56,041 nucleotides of DNA from positions 1 to 56,041 of the forward strand of contig NZ_RWIM01000051.1 of NCBI RefSeq assembly GCF_009764645.1, in the 5' to 3' direction. This document shows positions 54,009 to 56,041 of this stretch, one piece after another; the stretch's first letter is position 1; each line of letters opens with the position of its first letter. The DNA comes from Pseudomonas sp. PB106 (GTDB lineage Bacteria; Pseudomonadota; Gammaproteobacteria; Pseudomonadales; Pseudomonadaceae). Position numbers and translations under genes: made by a program. The notes under the pieces were generated by a model. That model saw only the letters and a program-made list of their open reading frames with translations, did not search any database and was not told the origin of the DNA.

Positions 54009-54898
54009 CAGTCGCCTCCACCGCCCAGCTTGCTGCCCCAGCCGAGCTTGGTGCGGCAGACTTCGTAATAGTTGTGGTCGAGCGGATGAATCAGGCGCAG
54101 CTTCTGCGCTTTCTTGCTGACGGTGATGGTGTCGCCCGGCGCGCAGGTGAAGTGGTTCTGCCCGTCGCAGGAGACTTGCGGGTAAATCTGCATGTTTTTC
54201 GACACGACGATTTTCAGCTCACTGTTGCCATCGACCACAATTGGCCGGCTCGACAACATATGGGGATACATCGGCACAATCACAATGGCATCGAGCTTGG
54301 GATGCATGATCGGTCCGCCGGCAGACAGCGCGTACGCGGTGGAACCGGTCGGCGTGGCGACGATCAGGCCGTCGGCTTTCTGGCTGCAGACGAACTGGCC
54401 GTCGATGTACAGCTCGAACTCGATCATCCGCGTCGATTTGCCGGGGTGCAGCACCACGTCGTTGAGCGCATCGCCTTGGCCAATGGCCTCGGCGTGACGG
54501 CGCACTTCGGCTTGCAGCAGGAAACGGTTTTCCACCAGATAGTGGCCGTCGAGCACCTTGGCGACTTCGACTTCCAGCTCGTCCGGGCGAATGTCGGTGA
54601 GGAAACCGAGGCTGCCACGGTTGATCCCCAGCACCGGAATATTGTGTTTGGCCAGCGCCCGGGCAGCGCCGAGCAGGCTGCCGTCACCGCCGACGACGAT
54701 GACCATGTCGCAGACTTCGCCAAGCATCTTGCGCGACGAAGTTTGCAGGCCGTGGCCCGGCAGCACTTCGGCGATGGTGTCTTCGAGGATCACATGCAGG
54801 TGACGATCGAGCAGAAACCGTTTCAGTCGGCGGACGGTATCCAGCACCTGGGAACTGCCCAGGCGACCGATGATGCCGATATTACGAAATTGCTCCAT
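54008..54898 (-). CDS. nadK: NAD kinase
   Basis: 296 residues, the usual size. It phosphorylates NAD+ to NADP+ in the cytosol. The catalytic motif GGDGS is at residues 70-74 with Asp72; the conserved LNDVVLH and ATPTGSTAYALSAGGPI follow, and a late family segment is PHMLSSRPIV. It is the first gene of the nadK-metallophosphatase-rhomboid unit and is divergent from the DUF1853 gene, with 115 bp between. Confidence 0.96.
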   Translation of the reverse strand: MEQFRNIGIIGRLGSSQVLDTVRRLKRFLLDRHLHVILEDTIAEVLPGHGLQTSSRKMLGEVCDMVIVVGGDGSLLGAARALAKHNIPVLGINRGSLGFLTDIRPDELEVEVAKVLDGHYLVENRFLLQAEVRRHAEAIGQGDALNDVVLHPGKSTRMIEFELYIDGQFVCSQKADGLIVATPTGSTAYALSAGGPIMHPKLDAIVIVPMYPHMLSSRPIVVDGNSELKIVVSKNMQIYPQVSCDGQNHFTCAPGDTITVSKKAQKLRLIHPLDHNYYEVCRTKLGWGSKLGGGGD

Positions 54899-55013
54899 GG
54901 GACCTCTGCGGACAATCGAAAACGCGAAAAACAGGATTATGGGCGAAAGCGCCAGATAGACAAAATCCTTTCAGCCTCAAGGGTGTGCTCGTGTTTACGG
55001 CTATGCTCGCAAG

Positions 55014-55964
55014 ATGATCCTATTTCCCGACTTGCTTCAGTTACCCCACCAATTACGCCATCCGGAAGTGCGGGATCTGGCGTGGGTGATCCTCGCCCCG
55101 CCGATGCTCTCCAGCACGCCATGGCCGCAGCGCCATCCGCTGGCCGGCAGCGAGTGGGTGCATGACCCTCAACGGCTGGAACATTGGCTGCGTCAGCTCG
55201 ATCGCGACAGCTATGGCTTGCTGCATTGGTTGTCGCAGGCACGCACCCGGCGCCTGGGCCTGTATTACGAACGGCTGTGGCAGTTCGCCGTGGAACATGC
55301 GCCGGGCATTGAATTGATTGCCGCCAACCTGCCAATCCGCCGCGAGGGCCACACGCTTGGCGAGCTGGACATGCTGCTGCGTGACCGTGATGGCGTGCAT
55401 CACCTGGAACTGGCGATCAAGCTCTACCTCGGCCCGCAGGATGGCGACGGTCGTGATTCGGCGCAGTGGCTGGGGCCGGGCTGTCATGATCGGCTGGACC
55501 GTAAACTGACGCACCTGGCGCAACATCAATTACCGATTTCGGCGCGCCCGGAAAGCCGCGAAGTGCTGGCGAAGCTGGACATCGAGGTGTTCAGTGCGCA
55601 GCTGTGGTTGGGCGGCTATCTGCTGTATCCGTGGCCCGGCCAATCCGAATCACCGAGTGGCGCGCACCCTCAACATCTGCGTGGCAGTTGGCTGCATCAG
55701 AAGGACTGGCCGGCGTTTGTCGCACAACGCCCGGCCGGGCGCTGGCAACCCCTGCCCCGCCACGCCTGGTTGGCACCGGCGCATTATCCGGCGGATCAGA
55801 CCTGGGCGGCGGAGCATTTGCAGATGTGGCTGGAAGATCTCGAACCGCTGGCCCCGGCGCAGTTGCTGGTGCGCCTGACCGAGAATGCGCGAGGGGAATG
55901 GGAAGAGGCGGAGCGATTGTTTCTGGTGTCGGATCTTTGGCCGAATGTCCCCGGCCAGGCCTGA
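55014..55964 (+). CDS. DUF1853 protein, possibly nuclease-related
   Basis: 316 residues from ATG 55014. The family fills the whole chain ([17 protein letters not shown] near residue 14). The order of conserved polar residues is suggestive: Glu in LYYERLWQF (near 86), Asp119 in [10 protein letters not shown], then Glu132 and Lys136 in [11 protein letters not shown], each at the end of a predicted strand. That order recalls the PD-(D/E)XK nuclease core, although the spacing of the last pair differs from the canonical ExK. Function unknown. It is divergent from nadK. Confidence 0.8.
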   Translation: MILFPDLLQLPHQLRHPEVRDLAWVILAPPMLSSTPWPQRHPLAGSEWVHDPQRLEHWLRQLDRDSYGLLHWLSQARTRRLGLYYERLWQFAVEHAPGIELIAANLPIRREGHTLGELDMLLRDRDGVHHLELAIKLYLGPQDGDGRDSAQWLGPGCHDRLDRKLTHLAQHQLPISARPESREVLAKLDIEVFSAQLWLGGYLLYPWPGQSESPSGAHPQHLRGSWLHQKDWPAFVAQRPAGRWQPLPRHAWLAPAHYPADQTWAAEHLQMWLEDLEPLAPAQLLVRLTENARGEWEEAERLFLVSDLWPNVPGQA

Positions 55965-55990
55965 GTTTTTTGGTGTTTGATATGGCCCCT

Positions 55991-56041
55991 TCGCGAGCAA
56001 GCTCGCTCCCACATTTGGAATGCATTCTAATGTGGGAGCGA
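55991..56041. repeat. REP pair cut by the window edge
   Basis: A first REP at 55991-56013 (TCGCGAGCAAGCTCGCTCCC, then ACA) is followed by the start of an inverted partner at 56030-56041 (ATGTGGGAGCGA); the arms TCGCTCCCACAT and ATGTGGGAGCGA are exact. It is a third REP class, and probably continues beyond the window. Confidence 0.82.

Overview
The window is a chromosomal stretch of a Pseudomonas of the fluorescens type. The evidence is the gene content and order (nadK - metallophosphatase - rhomboid - DUF1315 - DUF2797 - pepN), a D-galactose dehydrogenase whose N-terminus matches my memory of the P. fluorescens enzyme, high GC with typical Pseudomonas codon use, and three kinds of REP palindromes. 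I see no transposase, integrase, tRNA, rRNA, CRISPR array or prophage gene. The window reads as a mosaic of catabolic and stress modules followed by core genes.

1-7.6 kb: a complete trans-4-hydroxy-L-proline pathway (permease, epimerase, deaminase, alpha-ketoglutarate semialdehyde dehydrogenase, D-hydroxyproline oxidase) with a divergent PAS-AraC regulator. 7.7-8.4 kb: trmK. 8.5-18.1 kb: a LysR regulator, a BCCT carrier and a divergent operon of Rieske oxygenase, aldehyde dehydrogenase, a rubredoxin fused to its reductase, a FAD amine oxidase and a cupin, then a YddG-type exporter. This looks like a quaternary-amine degradation route with an unusual electron-transfer partner, and it is the best candidate here for an undescribed system. 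18.2-20.5 kb: an SDR/AraC pair and two small proteins.

20.6-26.3 kb: an isochorismatase-family hydrolase (copy A), then an electrophile-response module (NemR-like TetR, DJ-1/PfpI protein, old yellow enzyme) with three copies of one operator, then galactose dehydrogenase and a zinc alcohol dehydrogenase. 26.3-31.8 kb: an AraC regulator divergent from an MFS carrier, a fumarylpyruvate-hydrolase-like enzyme, an SDR and a 2-hydroxyacid dehydrogenase, probably a sugar-acid or diketo-acid pathway.

31.8-38.3 kb: a TonB-dependent siderophore receptor, an iron-sulfur (6-4) photolyase with a predicted LitR light-response operator, and a hybrid histidine kinase. 38.4-39.0 kb: copy B of the isochorismatase-family gene, almost identical to copy A and including its promoter and leader. 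39.4-43.2 kb: a Sco1/PCuAC copper-delivery pair, a small membrane-protein/XRE operon with repeated operators, a Pro-Gln-repeat membrane protein and an orphan sulfonate/nitrate-type binding protein. 43.6-48.3 kb: an LTA-synthase-like sulfatase and katG. 48.4-55 kb: the leftward core cluster pepN to nadK. 55-56 kb: a DUF1853 protein with residues suggestive of a PD-(D/E)XK nuclease fold.
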